NCBI RefSeq assembly: GCF_000002985.6
Contig: NC_003282.8
Coordinates: 12,586,001-12,650,000 of the forward strand
DNA length: 64,000 nt
Source of the DNA: Caenorhabditis elegans
Lineage: Eukaryota; Nematoda; Chromadorea; Rhabditida; Rhabditidae
Reading direction: 5' to 3'
Of the stretch, positions 1-11,800 are shown in pieces. Numbering within the stretch: the stretch's first letter is position 1; every line of letters begins with the position of its first letter. The notes under the pieces were generated by a model. It was not told the DNA's origin, searched no databases, and saw nothing but the letters and a program-made list of their open reading frames with translations. Position numbers and translations under genes: made by a program.

Positions 1-66
1 TTTTGCAGCTTCACATCGTTCGACTACTTGAGTCACTCCTTTGCCGGCTGACATTACAATTGACAT
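1..66 (-). CDS. 5' end of an unidentified gene (partial, runs off the left edge)
   Basis: Read on the minus strand, an ATG at 66 opens a frame that stays open to the window edge. It begins MSIVMSAGKGVTQVVERCEA, and a second in-frame ATG lies at 54. A TTTTACAG-like stretch lies close to the start codon. Only 22 codons are visible, so no domain can be named. The start faintly resembles the N-terminus of small leucine-rich-repeat proteins of the LRRC20 type, but that is a guess. The gene is transcribed in the same direction as cul-6, whose stop codon lies 487 bp upstream. That gap is wider than usual for a worm operon. Confidence 0.5.
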   Translation of the reverse strand, partial: MSIVMSAGKGVTQVVERCEAAK

Positions 67-552
67 TTTTACAGATTAATAGAACTTGGGCAGGGAATAA
101 GTTTTAAAAATAAATGGAGTAATATAAATGACCCAAAGATTTCAAGGTTTCAAAAGACAGAAAGAATGGGAGAATGAGATACGCAGGGAGTTGAACACTT
201 TACAAATATCGTCTTTGAGTTTCTCTCGGCAGGAAGAAGGAGGAGGATTAGCTATTGATTTAGTGGGAGAAATGAAGGATCAATGATCTCAGGAGTTACG
301 AACTGTGAAATATGTAAGTATAAATGCTTTTTCCAAAGTCCCAAAAAGCAGACGCAGACGAAAAATAGAGTGGTTCATCGCGAAACTAAATCGATGTCGG
401 CGGCGAATTATTTAATAATAATTTCATGTGAAAATTTAGGTAGATTTTAGTCCTGGAAATACATTAGAAAAAACGTCATGTGGATGATATTCACAATACT
501 TTATTGCATTTATTTCTTTGAACAATTAAAAAATAAACTAAAGCCAGTAATT
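67..552. other. intergenic: cul-6 3' flank and upstream region of the left-edge gene
   Basis: Non-coding. It holds the cul-6 3' end (poly-A hexamers listed separately) and the presumed promoter of the left-edge gene. The 62-codon frame at 643-831 on the opposite strand overlaps the last cul-6 exon and is a shadow. I see no RNA gene or repeat here. Confidence 0.5.
500..514 (-). terminator. cul-6: cul-6 poly-A signals (two AATAAA hexamers)
   Basis: On the minus strand AATAAA occurs at 514-509 and again at 505-500, about 40-55 nt after the cul-6 stop codon. This is the normal place for a worm 3' end. Either copy could be used. Confidence 0.6.
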
Positions 553-3500
553 TTATGCCAAATACTCATAGACATTGTGTTCGTTTTCTGATCGACGTAT
601 GTACAACTGCTCAATCAGGATTTCAATGCATATCTTGATCATTTGCACATTTGGCGTAAACCGGCTTTTCAATTGACTAATTATCTGAAAAAAATTAAAG
701 TTACCAAGCTCTTGAAACCCGTGTTTTTAAATTGTGTTTTGCCACTAATTCAGTTGCGGAAAATTTTTAATAAAAGTTCAGTGATAAAACTATACAAAAG
801 AGCAACTATTTGGATTATTTTAAACTATTGAAAAACAAAATTACTTATATTGTTAGCCTCTTACCTCATTAATGAGCAATGTGTGGGTGAGACTTTTCCG
901 TGTCTTCATGATTCTTACGATGCATGCCTGCAAGTTAATTGCCATGTTTTTTTTTAAACATATCCTTGCTTGCAAATAATTTCATAGTCTCGATTAAAAA
1001 AAATACCTTGATCTCATACTTCCTATCGCTTTCAACTGTATTTTGAACCGCATCTGTCTCACGATCTGCTGTTGCTTTTTTAATTGCCGTTGTCAAATCC
1101 ACTCGCACTTTTTTGTTCGCATACTTCGTATTCAAACTCACTACGGCATCAGGTGGATATCCATCTTTTTCGTTGCCTTTGTCAACTACTAGCACTGGAT
1201 CAATAACCGGATTAAGAGATCCTACGATAGCCGAAGTTGACTTTGCAGTCATTTCAATAGCTTTGGAAATTTGTTCAATTGTGAACGAGTCCTGCTCATT
1301 GAAAAGATAGAGCGTGCAGAGTTGGCTTGCTGTAACCTGGAAAATTCTAACTTTTAATAAGTTAAGATTTCAAAAAGCAGTTTGGCTTCTTCTTCTGCTT
1401 CTGCTTCAGGCTGACTTCTGATTTTAAAATTTTTAATAAAATGTTATCTGATAAAAATAATAAGTTTGAATAACTATAGATAAACTCACAATAAATACAT
1501 ATTTCTTTTCGAAAGCTTTAGAGTTAACTTCGCCCCGGCATTGTGAGTAAGCCCAGTTCAATCTTCGTCCATTATGACTCGCATTGTAGAATGTATCGAA
1601 CTCTTTGAGAATTGTCGATAATTCTCGCGGAAGAATAATCTTGATTTGATCTAAACTTGGCCATGCACCAGTTGTTTGAAGAATAACGTTAAAGTCAATC
1701 GACTTTTCCGTTTTGATATCTTTGAATTCAGTAGTCAAATCTTTACTAATTTTAGCGTCTTCGACCATTTTCACAAGATTGCGAGTATATTCGAGACCTT
1801 CTGTTGCAGTTAGATTTGTAATGAACTTTTCTTCTGCATCATCACTTGCTGAAGAATTATTGATGATTCGTTCACTGAACCAATTTTGATAATACAATTG
1901 GAAGACATCCTTTTCGCTGATATACTTGAGCACCGTTAACTGAAAATGGGATTTTTTTACATACGTGGTGTTAGGCTGTCCCATCATGTTTTGATCTATA
2001 AAGGGAATTTTTCGTACAGAAAAATGTGATGGAGCAGCGACGTTCAGAGTTGAAAAAAGCAAACTCACTGCTTTATCTAGCGCCGTTTCATCTTGAACCT
2101 TGGAATTCTTCTTCAAGAGCTGATCACAATATCTTGCAAGATAGTCTGCAGACCTTGTGCTTCGGTGTTTTTCAGGAGCCAACATAGTCACAGCATTAGC
2201 TTCGATAAAGTCCTTAGAAGCTTTGTCGAGAGATTGCATGAAAAGTGCATTTCTATCGAATGCTTTATTTATCAAGTTGAAATAAATCTCGTGAACTTCA
2301 AGGAGTTTGGTTATGTATTCCTTTGGTGTAGTTTTTAGTCCACTGTCTTTAGCCAGTCTTTGCAATGTTTCGTGTCCTTCTTTTAAAATTCGCTTTTCGA
2401 GATACACCCTGAAACTTCGTTTGTTTAGAATTAGAATGTTTATTTTTCTAAAAATGGTATTCAATTCAATACTTTTGAACAACTCTGAAAATTTCTGAAA
2501 CTTTTAAAAAAGTTTGCTCAACATTTCTGACAGTTTTAACAAACTTTCCGGAAGTTTCTAGTAGTTTTCCGAAAAATTATTCAGGGATCCCAAGTTGTAC
2601 GGCAGTACATACATAGTATGGATGAGCAACTCAGAGACAACACTTGCTTCCAAAGTGGTCAACTTGCTCACCTCAAATCCTCGAGTCCATGTGTAACTCT
2701 CCTGCACAAACTGTACATTCTCGTCAGGTGCTCATCCTTTCTAGCCTCCAAAAGACGTTCAAACTCGCTATGCAAGAACTTCAACCGATCGGAAATCAAA
2801 ATAGATTCGCATGAGTCAATCAGTAGATCATTTGTAGATGGTCCAAGATATCGTCGACTCCTGTATTCTTCTTGAAACAGTCGATTTTCAACAGTTATCA
2901 TGTATTCTATAACAGTCTCTTTACTATTCAGCACCTCTTGTTTGTAAAAGAGTTTTGTGGCATCAAGGAACTGGGGTTCAAAGCTAACCTTGTAAATATC
3001 AAGTTCCGTCAGACATTCGACAACTGAAGAAATATGTGTGCTATTAATTGTCGATCCACATCTTTCCAAAAGTATCAATTCAAGAATAGCATCGATTGTT
3101 TTAACTTTAAAATTATCAAAAAATTCAGCCTTCCAAATGTCTAGAGCCAGTTTGTAAATTTCCACAATTTCTCCATTCTTGTCTTCTACTTTTTTCGAAA
3201 CAAAATTTCGATTCAAATACTGAAATATACAATTGCAGATTCTTGTAGAAAATTTGAAGTTGTCCCATTCGATGGTGCATTTTCCGAGTAGTTCATCACC
3301 AGAACACGCTGATATTCTGTCTCGAATTGCAATCACATATGTCCTGATATAGTTTTCAAGTTGTTTGTAGAGAAATTCACTTGCAAATTCTGGCGAATTA
3401 TTATTTGAATTGGCAAGTGTTGTTGTTGTGCAAATATTATAGACAGCACTGGAATTTGTAATGATGAAGGAAGGGTGTGCGGCAATTGCCGTTCGGCAAT

Positions 3501-4428
3501 CGAATAATTGCCGGAATTGCCGATTGCCGGAAATCAAAATTGCCGGGAATATAAATTTGAAACTTTTTTTAGATTTAGGAGCCTGAACATGGCATTTTAA
3601 TGAACAATTTTCAATTTTCAAGCTCAAAATGATTTATCGTTTTCCTTTAAAAAAAATTACTAGCCGAGTACTAAAAAACAATGTGAAATTATTTCAATTT
3701 CCGAAATATAATTAGGATTGAAAATTGCAGCAATTTTGGCAATTGCCGGAAATTTCCAAACCCGGCACTTGCCGGAATTGCCGATTGCCGAAAATGCCCG
3801 GCAGTCGGCAATTTCGGCAAGTTTGCCGAAAATTTTCAAAACCGGCATTTGCCGAAATTGTCGATTGCCGGAAATTTCCGAGTGCCGCGCACCCCTGGTT
3901 GAAGGTTTTTAATTTGTATTGTAGTGACATTTTAAAAAAGCCAAAAAATAACTTGTTTGAGTTTTGTGACAGTTAGCCGGTTTGCCGAAAATCATAAAAA
4001 AAACTCTCTCATTTTACCAAATAATTTTTCTGCAATTTTTAAATTTTTTTCAATTTGCAAAAGAAAAAGTTGAAAGGCCTGATTTCCATTTTATTTCCCG
4101 AGCAAATGAATAAACTAATTTTGACTTTTTTTTCTGTCTCTATGCTCAATTTTCCGAAATTTTTCAACCAAAAAAGAAAATTTATAACCGATGTTTAGGC
4201 AAATTTTAGATGATCAGCAAAAAAATTCCACATAAGATGAAAAAGTAAGGTTAAATATATTTTTTTAATTTCATATATATATATCAGAAAACTAAAAACA
4301 AGCAAAATTTCAAAACTAACGCAGACTTACTCATAAAGCATCATATAGTACTTCTTCGACATATGCTCTCTTCGATACAGCAAATTTAAACCATCTTGCA
4401 ATGTTCCCCACACTGCTTCGATGCTCAT
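553..4428 (-). CDS. cul-6: Cullin CUL-6, scaffold of an SCF-type ubiquitin ligase
   Basis: Seven exons (minus strand): 4428-4331, 3448-2672, 2408-2069, 1939-1490, 1336-1007, 927-865 and 684-553. Phases agree at every junction and give 729 aa, the length I recall for C. elegans CUL-6. The start MSIEAVWGTLQDGLNLLYRR is the typical cullin N-terminus. Cullin repeats fill exons 2-3, and the cullin homology domain follows (YISEKDVFQLYYQNWFSERI). Exon 6 carries the neddylation motif ACIVRIMKTRK, with the acceptor lysine at about residue 673. The C-terminal winged helix ends YEYLA. Known of the family: CUL1-like cullins bind Skp1/F-box adaptors at the N-terminus and RBX1 at the C-terminus. CUL-6 acts in the intracellular pathogen response (published work, not visible here). 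The 129-nt intron 2068-1940 is stop-free and in frame, so the exons on either side look fused in a simple ORF scan; its insertion interrupts a conserved cullin block. Confidence 0.95.
3471..3897. repeat. dispersed palindromic repeat in cul-6 intron 1
   Basis: The 882-nt first intron of cul-6 (3449-4330) contains many copies of the self-complementary core GGCAATTGCCG and variants. The block starts AGGGTGTGCGGCAA and ends TTGCCG-like then GTGCCGCGCACCCCT, so its ends are imperfect inverted repeats. This is typical of non-autonomous worm DNA elements. Its termini resemble the related copies listed near 14.2, 31.7 and 47.3 kb. Confidence 0.7.
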
Positions 4429-5827
4429 TTTCAGGTAATTGTAGCTGAAAATAATAATAATAACGTTTCTTTTTAAAGAAGGAAAAGTTTAAAATGCAGA
4501 AAGCGCGGACAGAAACTGAAGAGAGAATGTGAAAAGGTGGTAGACTGTTGCGTAAGAGAATTAGAGAAAAAAGTAATGTTAGCAAGAATTTCGAAATGAT
4601 CCATTTTTTCTCAGATGCTATGGTACTTGAAATGATGTGTGTTCGGTGAAAGATTGATTAAAGACAGTGAAACTCTTTGATGAATGTTGAACTTGATTTA
4701 GAACATTAGATAAGATTATAAGTTAAATATTTGTTCAGTTATTAAGTTTTTATTATTTGAGTGTAAGGTCATACTATTAACAATGTGGAAACCTTACATG
4801 CTACCAATTTACGGTGTCTTACTAGTTTGAAAAATAGGAGCATGGTTTAAAAAAGTGCCTCCGAAAAATTGAGGAATGAAAATATAAGAGAAGAAGCATC
4901 ATAACTTCTTGATAATGCCAAATGCCCTAAATACCGCCCCAGCACATTAACTAAACGGCTTTTTCGAAATTTTTCAATGTTGTTGAATTCTTTCGAGATT
5001 TACCTTTTGAACTGGGAAAACTCATACATATGTATACGTATTCATTCACGCTACAAACTTAAGAACTTTTTTCAAAAACCCGAAATTATTTCTTAAACTG
5101 AGAAGATGTGTTGAAATAGGTGTAACCGACGGCAAGTAGTGATACAAATGAAATTTCATGAAATAAGTTCCTTATCATACGGTGATGACTCATGAGAGGC
5201 AGAGAATGAGGAAAAGTTGGAGAGCAAACAGATATGTGTAGTTTGGATCAACAGTTCGGTGTACACATTGTGGTAGCACATGGAGAGCAACTTTGGCTTT
5301 TAAATTACATTAAGATAACTTGCATTTTTTGCAAAATTGCAAAATTGGAATGTTCTCTCACAAGGGAATGGTTTGCAGAGGGTTTAGAATTTTCAAACTA
5401 ATTCAGTGCCATTCGATAGCTGATATTATGAACTTCTCGAACGTAAAGGACCGTTTTTGCCGCGGACATCTAGAACTCGAGATATTTGCGTCTAAAATTT
5501 ACTACTGATTCCAGTTGATTTTCAGTCTTAAAGATTAAGGCTAGCCTCCAAATGCCGAGCAAGTAGCAAAAATTTAATTGAAGTTATGAAAACATAAGTT
5601 GAGTAATTATGTAGAAAAAATTTTCATTACAGGATTTAATATGCACATCCATCTGTCGCACATATCTGAGAGTCTGAAAATGATTCTAGATAGACTCAAG
5701 TGAAAATATTTATTCAATTCAAACTTCAAAAGTAACTCAAAACAGAGGAACGACTTATTAATATGCTTAGGGGAAAGATCGTGCAAAAATCGAGAAAGAA
5801 AGCTACACAAAATTAATGATTTAAAGT
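4429..5827. other. intergenic: cul-6 promoter side and pgp-1 3' flank
   Basis: About 1.4 kb between the cul-6 start and the pgp-1 stop, both genes reading leftward. The part next to 4428 should hold the cul-6 promoter and 5' UTR. There is no clear trans-splice acceptor directly before the ATG: minus-strand sequence reads GTAGCTGAAAATAATAATA, and AATTACCTGAAAATG precedes the start. The 62-85 codon frames here have no coding character. No RNA gene or strong repeat is seen. Confidence 0.4.
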
Positions 5828-8800
5828 TTATTTCTTCTCGGTCATCTGCTTTTGGGTCAGTTTGTAGTAGGCACCCTTCTCAGACATCAACTGTGTGTGG
5901 GTTCCTGTAAAAATAACAAGATTAGGGATAGGAAGGCTCTTTGAAAGTCTGCTTACCTTTTTCAATAATAGTACCATTGCTCACGACAGCAATACAATCT
6001 GCATTCATCACTGTGTTCAAACGATGAGCAATCACAATACAGGTTCTTCCCTCTCTCGCACGATCCAGCGCTTCTTGGACAACCTTCTCGGATTCTGTGT
6101 CCAGTGCTGACGTAGCTTCGTCCAAGAGTAAGATCTTGGGATTCCTTACCAGGGCGCGTGCAATAGCGATACGTTGTTTTTGACCTCCGGAGAGCTGGGT
6201 TCCACGGTCTCCTACACGAGTCTCAAAACCTTCTGGAAGCTCTGCGATGAAATTGTGGATGTTCGCAAGCCTGGCTGCTTCTTCAACTTGAGCCATGGTA
6301 ACTGAGGAAGCTGAAATTCAATCAATTAATGAAATGATTGTTGTATAAATGATAACTCACGATCCAAGCCATAGATAATATTCTCTGCAATTGAGCAATC
6401 AAACAGTGTTGGCTCCTGGGATACAATTGCAATTTGTGATCTTGTGTGCTCAGGGTTCAACGTCTTGATCTCGGAGCCATCGATAAAGATCTCACCGCCA
6501 AGGGTGTCGTAGAATCTCTCAAGAAGCGCTACGACGGTAGACTTTCCACATCCTGATGGTCCGACGAGAGCGAGAGTTTGTCCGGGCTCCACTGAGAAGC
6601 TGAGACCCTTCAGGATCTCGATTTCTGGGCGTTCTGGGTAAGCGAATCGGACATTCTTGAAAATGACTTTCCCGTAGAGTTTCTGAAAATGTACATTTTA
6701 TTATAGTTAAACTCCTATTCAAAACTGTTACCTTCTTCTCCCCGGCCAACGACAAACTATCAATTTTCGAAATCTTCCGTAGCATCCCGAAGATAATACC
6801 ACCAGCAAACGTGGCTTTCGCATATTCTGGGAAATATGAAGTGGCGAATCCGAGGGTAGACGTGGAAATCGTGATGGCATACATGACACGAAGCACACGC
6901 ATTGGTTGCATAGTTGGTGGGTCGGTGATGATCAGGGCGAGACCCATACGATAGGCACATGTGTTGAGAAGGTACAGGACGGATGAGGCACATCTAGAAT
7001 ATAGGAAGTGTTCGAATTTGGAAATTTCATTTAAATATCCGATACCAATGTCTGGTCAAAGTTTGTCAGGTTTAAGAATAGGCGGTCGAAAATTGGCCAA
7101 ATATATATTACAGTTACATTAAGAGCTGTATTTCTTTCAAAAAACTAACCCATATGAGAGTCCTTGTATAAACGCCTCCTTGATAGCCTCCTTATGTGGA
7201 ATGTCCAATTTCTCGCAAAAGTTCTCGTAGAAAGTGTCTTCTCTTGCCAACGCCTGCACGGTTCTTACATTCTCAATTGCTTCAATTGCAATTTTTCCCG
7301 AATCAGCGAATTCTGAAGCGCTTTTCACATTCTTTCCGGTGAATCTACGTCCACGAAGGTATTGTCCAAACGCAACGATTGGAAGGATGGCGATGATCAG
7401 AAGAGCCATTTGCCAACCGTAGAAGAAGGCCAATCCGATACCAGCAACCATTGAGACAAGTGTTGTGATGACTGTGGAGAAGCGGAAATCAATGGCAGTT
7501 CTTAGATTGGGAACATCAGTTGCAAGTCTAGTACTGATCTTTCCCGATGCGTTCTGTGGTGAATCGAAGAATCCAATGTGTTGTGACAGAACATTTCTGA
7601 ACAACTTGTTGCGAAGATCTCGGGTCAACGATTCGGAGGCGATTCCCATGAAGAAAGTCATCAAGAATGAGCAGATTCCTTGAGCAGCTGCCAGAACAAG
7701 GAACATAAGAGCCCAGAAGTGTCCTTGACTGAGAAAATCGGCAGGGTTACCTGCGAAAACGTTCATGAATGAGGTGAAGAAGACAGAGTAGGTTGGGTAG
7801 ATGAATCCTCCGATTGTGGCTGAAAAATATATTTCTGTTAATGTTTTTTTTTAAATAAATTCAGTTTTTACGATTGACATGATAAGAGAATAAGACAATA
7901 AATAATAAAAATAATACCTGTAGACATTCCAATAAACAGGGAAAGAGCATGTGGCCTGGCGTGATACAAAATCTCGAATAGATTAGTTTTCTGAGCATTA
8001 TTCTCTTCAAGCTCTTGCTTCAGCCGGGATAAAGCATCTTTTCCAATTCTCTCCTCCTTCTCATCAATTACAGGACCATTTGTGATTGATCCAATCGTGG
8101 AACTTCTCACTCGATTCATAATATCATCCATCTCAGAAGCTTGACGGGAAAGTCCTTCATGTTCGCTGGTCTGGCGGGCGACGCTGTTCTCGCGAGAGAA
8201 TTTTCCTGCAAGAAATAATTACGTTTTGAATAATTATCTGCTCAGATTTGTATTTTTAACTCTAATATGATTGCTATTATTTCAGCCAGAGGCTTTGGGA
8301 GTTTATTGTTGGATTCCAAGAAGAGCTCATATCTCTTTTGTCATGAGAGGTATCAAAAAACTTTCAACTGCAAAAGTGATGGTAACAATCCCATCTATGT
8401 TTTGTAGTTGACAGCTTTTTGATATCACAGCCCCCGACAAAGATACATGCTTTTAAAGTTGCAATGCTATCTGCAACAGCATACATGGTGCATCATTCCT
8501 TCTCTATGTTTTTCTAACAATTCACGGATTCCTAATATTTTTGTGAGCTTTTTAAATTTATTTTTCAATAAATAGTTATATTTTCTTTTCAAGCACCCGT
8601 TTGCTAAAGTTTGCTAAAGTCACGCGCCATCACACTGCGACACACTCTTTTTCTCTGCTTCACTGCGCCCTCTCCCTTCGGCGCTACTCTCCACTTTTCA
8701 TTTTTTATGTCTAAGCCTTGCGCCCATGGTTAAAATGCCGCCCGGTTAGCTCAGTCGGTAGAGCACCAGACTCTTAATCTGGTTGTCGCGGGTTCGAGCC

Positions 8801-11800
8801 CCGCATTGGGCTTATCTTTTTGCGGTTTTTTGCAGTTTTTTCTTCCCGTACCTTCTGCGGCAGAGTCAACGGCGTCTGTGAAGGTTTGAGCTGTCACCAG
8901 ATCATAGTAGAGTCCTTGCTGAGCCATCAAAGCTCTGTGATCTCCAACCTCGACGACTTGTCCATTTTTGCAAGAAATGATAAGATCAGCGTTACGAATA
9001 GTTGATAAACGATGGGCAATGATAATTGTGGTACGTCCTTTTGCGGCTTTGTCCAATGCCTGTTGCACAATTCCCTCGGATTCAGCGTCCAGTGCTGACG
9101 TGGCTTCGTCCAATAGAAGGATTTTCGGGTTTCTGACGAGAGCACGAGCAATAGCGATACGTTGTTTCTGGCCTCCGGAGAGCTGGGTTCCACGATCTCC
9201 GACAAGAGTATTATATCCGTTTGGTAGAGTTTTGATGAACTTTTCTGCGTTGGCCATCTTACATGCAGCAACCATTTCCTCACGTGTTATGCCTTCTTTT
9301 CCGAGCTGAAAGATACAGTTGGTTGGAAATTTGTACTGGTCAAGAAAGGACGAAAAACGGATATTGCAAAATTTAAAGTAGAACTATGTACAGGTTTTTT
9401 AAAAAACCTTTTTGACAATTTTTAGGTTAGCAGGCAATGCCAGTCGTTCACTGAGAATCTAACACAGTAGGAGCGTAGCAACAAGCAAGAATTTCGGAAC
9501 GGAAGAGTTTCTTAAAGTTATTTTTGAGAAAATTTTGCAACTGGGAATTTTTTTTTAAAACTCTTTTTTCAAGAAAAATACTCACACTAATATTCTCCTC
9601 GATCGTACAATTGAACAACGCTGGCTCCTGTGACACGACGGCCACATTTTTTCTCAAAAATTCCAAGTTGATATCCCGAACGTCGACTCCATCAATCGTA
9701 ATCTTGCCTTTCAAAACATCGTAGTAACGCAACAACAAACTGATAATCGTCGACTTTCCACATCCCGATGATCCGACAAGTGCGACAGTTTGACCTGCAT
9801 TTACACGGAGATTCATTCCACGTAGAATTGGAACATCCGGGCGGGATGGGTACGTGAAATGGACGTTTTCAACAGTGATGTCTCCCTTGATTTTCATATC
9901 TTTCCTTCCCGCTTTGCTAGATGAATCGATCACTGGCTTCTGAAATAATTAAGAGGTTAGGCACTTTTTTTGCAAGGTTTTAAAATAAATTTTATCCAAT
10001 TTTCAACTGAAAGGATATAGGTTTTTCGGAAAATTTAGATTGCATTTCTTTTAAAACTTACTCTATCCAAAACTTCATAGATACCAGACGCGGCTCCCTG
10101 AGCTGTACCAAGAACAGCTAATTGAGGTCCAGCAAGACCTAAAGCCATTGATCCCATCATAACTGAGGAGAAGGTCTGAAAGATTCGAATATTTGATAAT
10201 CAAAGCGGAAGGCTTTTTCACAACTACGGGGCTATCTACGTACCGTAAGCATATCTCCAAAGTTAAGACTTCCATCATGTACCCATCCGACACCAATATA
10301 GAATGCCAACGCAAAAGAGATAAAGTTTGAAGCCTGCATTGCACCGAACGAGATTCCTAAGAATAATCCTTTCAAGACTCCAGCTTTCTTTGCTTCTTCA
10401 ACAGCAGTCGAATATCTTTCTAGCTCATATCTCAATCCATTTAATGACACAACTGTTCGAATACTCGATATTGTTTCTTCGACAACTTTTCCGGCTTTCG
10501 CATATCTTAAAGTTTCTCGAATTGCGAACGTTGACATTGATTTTGCGATTGCAAAACCGCAGAGGGCTTGAATTGGAGTGACTGCTAACATGACAAGAGT
10601 GAGCTGCCAACTGTGAGTGAAAGCAACAATGAATCCAGTGATGAACTGACTCAGGTATTGGAATGCCATTCCGATTTTGTCTCCAGTTCCTTCTTTTACT
10701 CTTTCCAGATTGCTGCAAATTTGAATATTTAGAATATAGCTATCACCGGTATATAAGTTTCCAAACAAATTGATAAAAAACTAACTCGAAAAGTTTCGTG
10801 GCAAGAGTTCCCGAATGGTTGGTGTCAAACCATGAAATCTCCTGTCTCAGAATCGATTTCACAAATTCTCGTCGCAATCGATTATTCATTTGCTCTGCCA
10901 CGTATAGATAACAGGTTACTGTAATCTGACCGGCTGCCCACATTCCGACAGTCATTGCAGCATAACTCCACACCACATTCATCACATCGTGTTCGAAATC
11001 AGTTTTTGTGTAGTTTTGACCCGTTGGTAGAACTGGAATTATTTCTTGAAGCTATGCTTTTTGGATTTTTTTTTGGGAATGCTCCCTTGTAGATAAAAAT
11101 TGTTGTCAATTGACATTATGTACTGCTTGTCGGTTTTCAGAAGGCATGCCAAAAACTCTACTCACATGTGCTTCCATTATTATTAATAACAATTTGCTCA
11201 TTAATAAATGCCTGTGACACTTTTCCCTGAAGAATTGACATCAGTGGAAGTCCGGCACCGGTAATAACTGCGACGAGAGTTCCTATGAATAGCAACAGCT
11301 TCTCCAATGTCGTTGTGTATCGGTACTGTAATTAGTTTGAGTTATAACTATAGGTCTATAGGCATAGGCATCTGGTGAAGGTGTCTCTTATTCGCCTATT
11401 CATCCGTCCTTCCTTTCACACCAGGATTATTTAAAGGCAGGTAGGTAGGCATTTTCGTGATAAACTGCCTATGTTCCTTTCTGATAGTTTTCTTGATTTC
11501 TTATCACCAAACTTTAATGGGATGTTTGTGATTTTAGGAATTGCCGAACCGCTTTTGTGATCAATTTGTGACTTTTTTGAACTTTCAGAGTTCTGATCAG
11601 TTTTAAAAAATCGTCCCGAAAAATGTTGGGATAGTTTTTTCAGAAAAATAATTTATTGAGAAGTTAAATGTTTATTTTTTAGTGAGATTTGTTTTCAGTT
11701 GCCCAAAAAAACTTAAAAAATTTTTTTGTCTATCCCTAAAAACTCTTCAAATTATCAAAGTTCTGCCAAAAACAACAACTTTTGCAGCAATTTTAGATCT

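Noticed and set aside
643..831. 62-codon plus-strand ORF
   Set aside because: It overlaps the last cul-6 exon on the opposite strand and has low complexity.
9448..9585. Continuation of the pgp-1 frame past 9586
   Set aside because: The frame runs through the donor AGT/GTGAGT into an intron. The family sequence resumes at 9305 ([10 protein letters not shown]).
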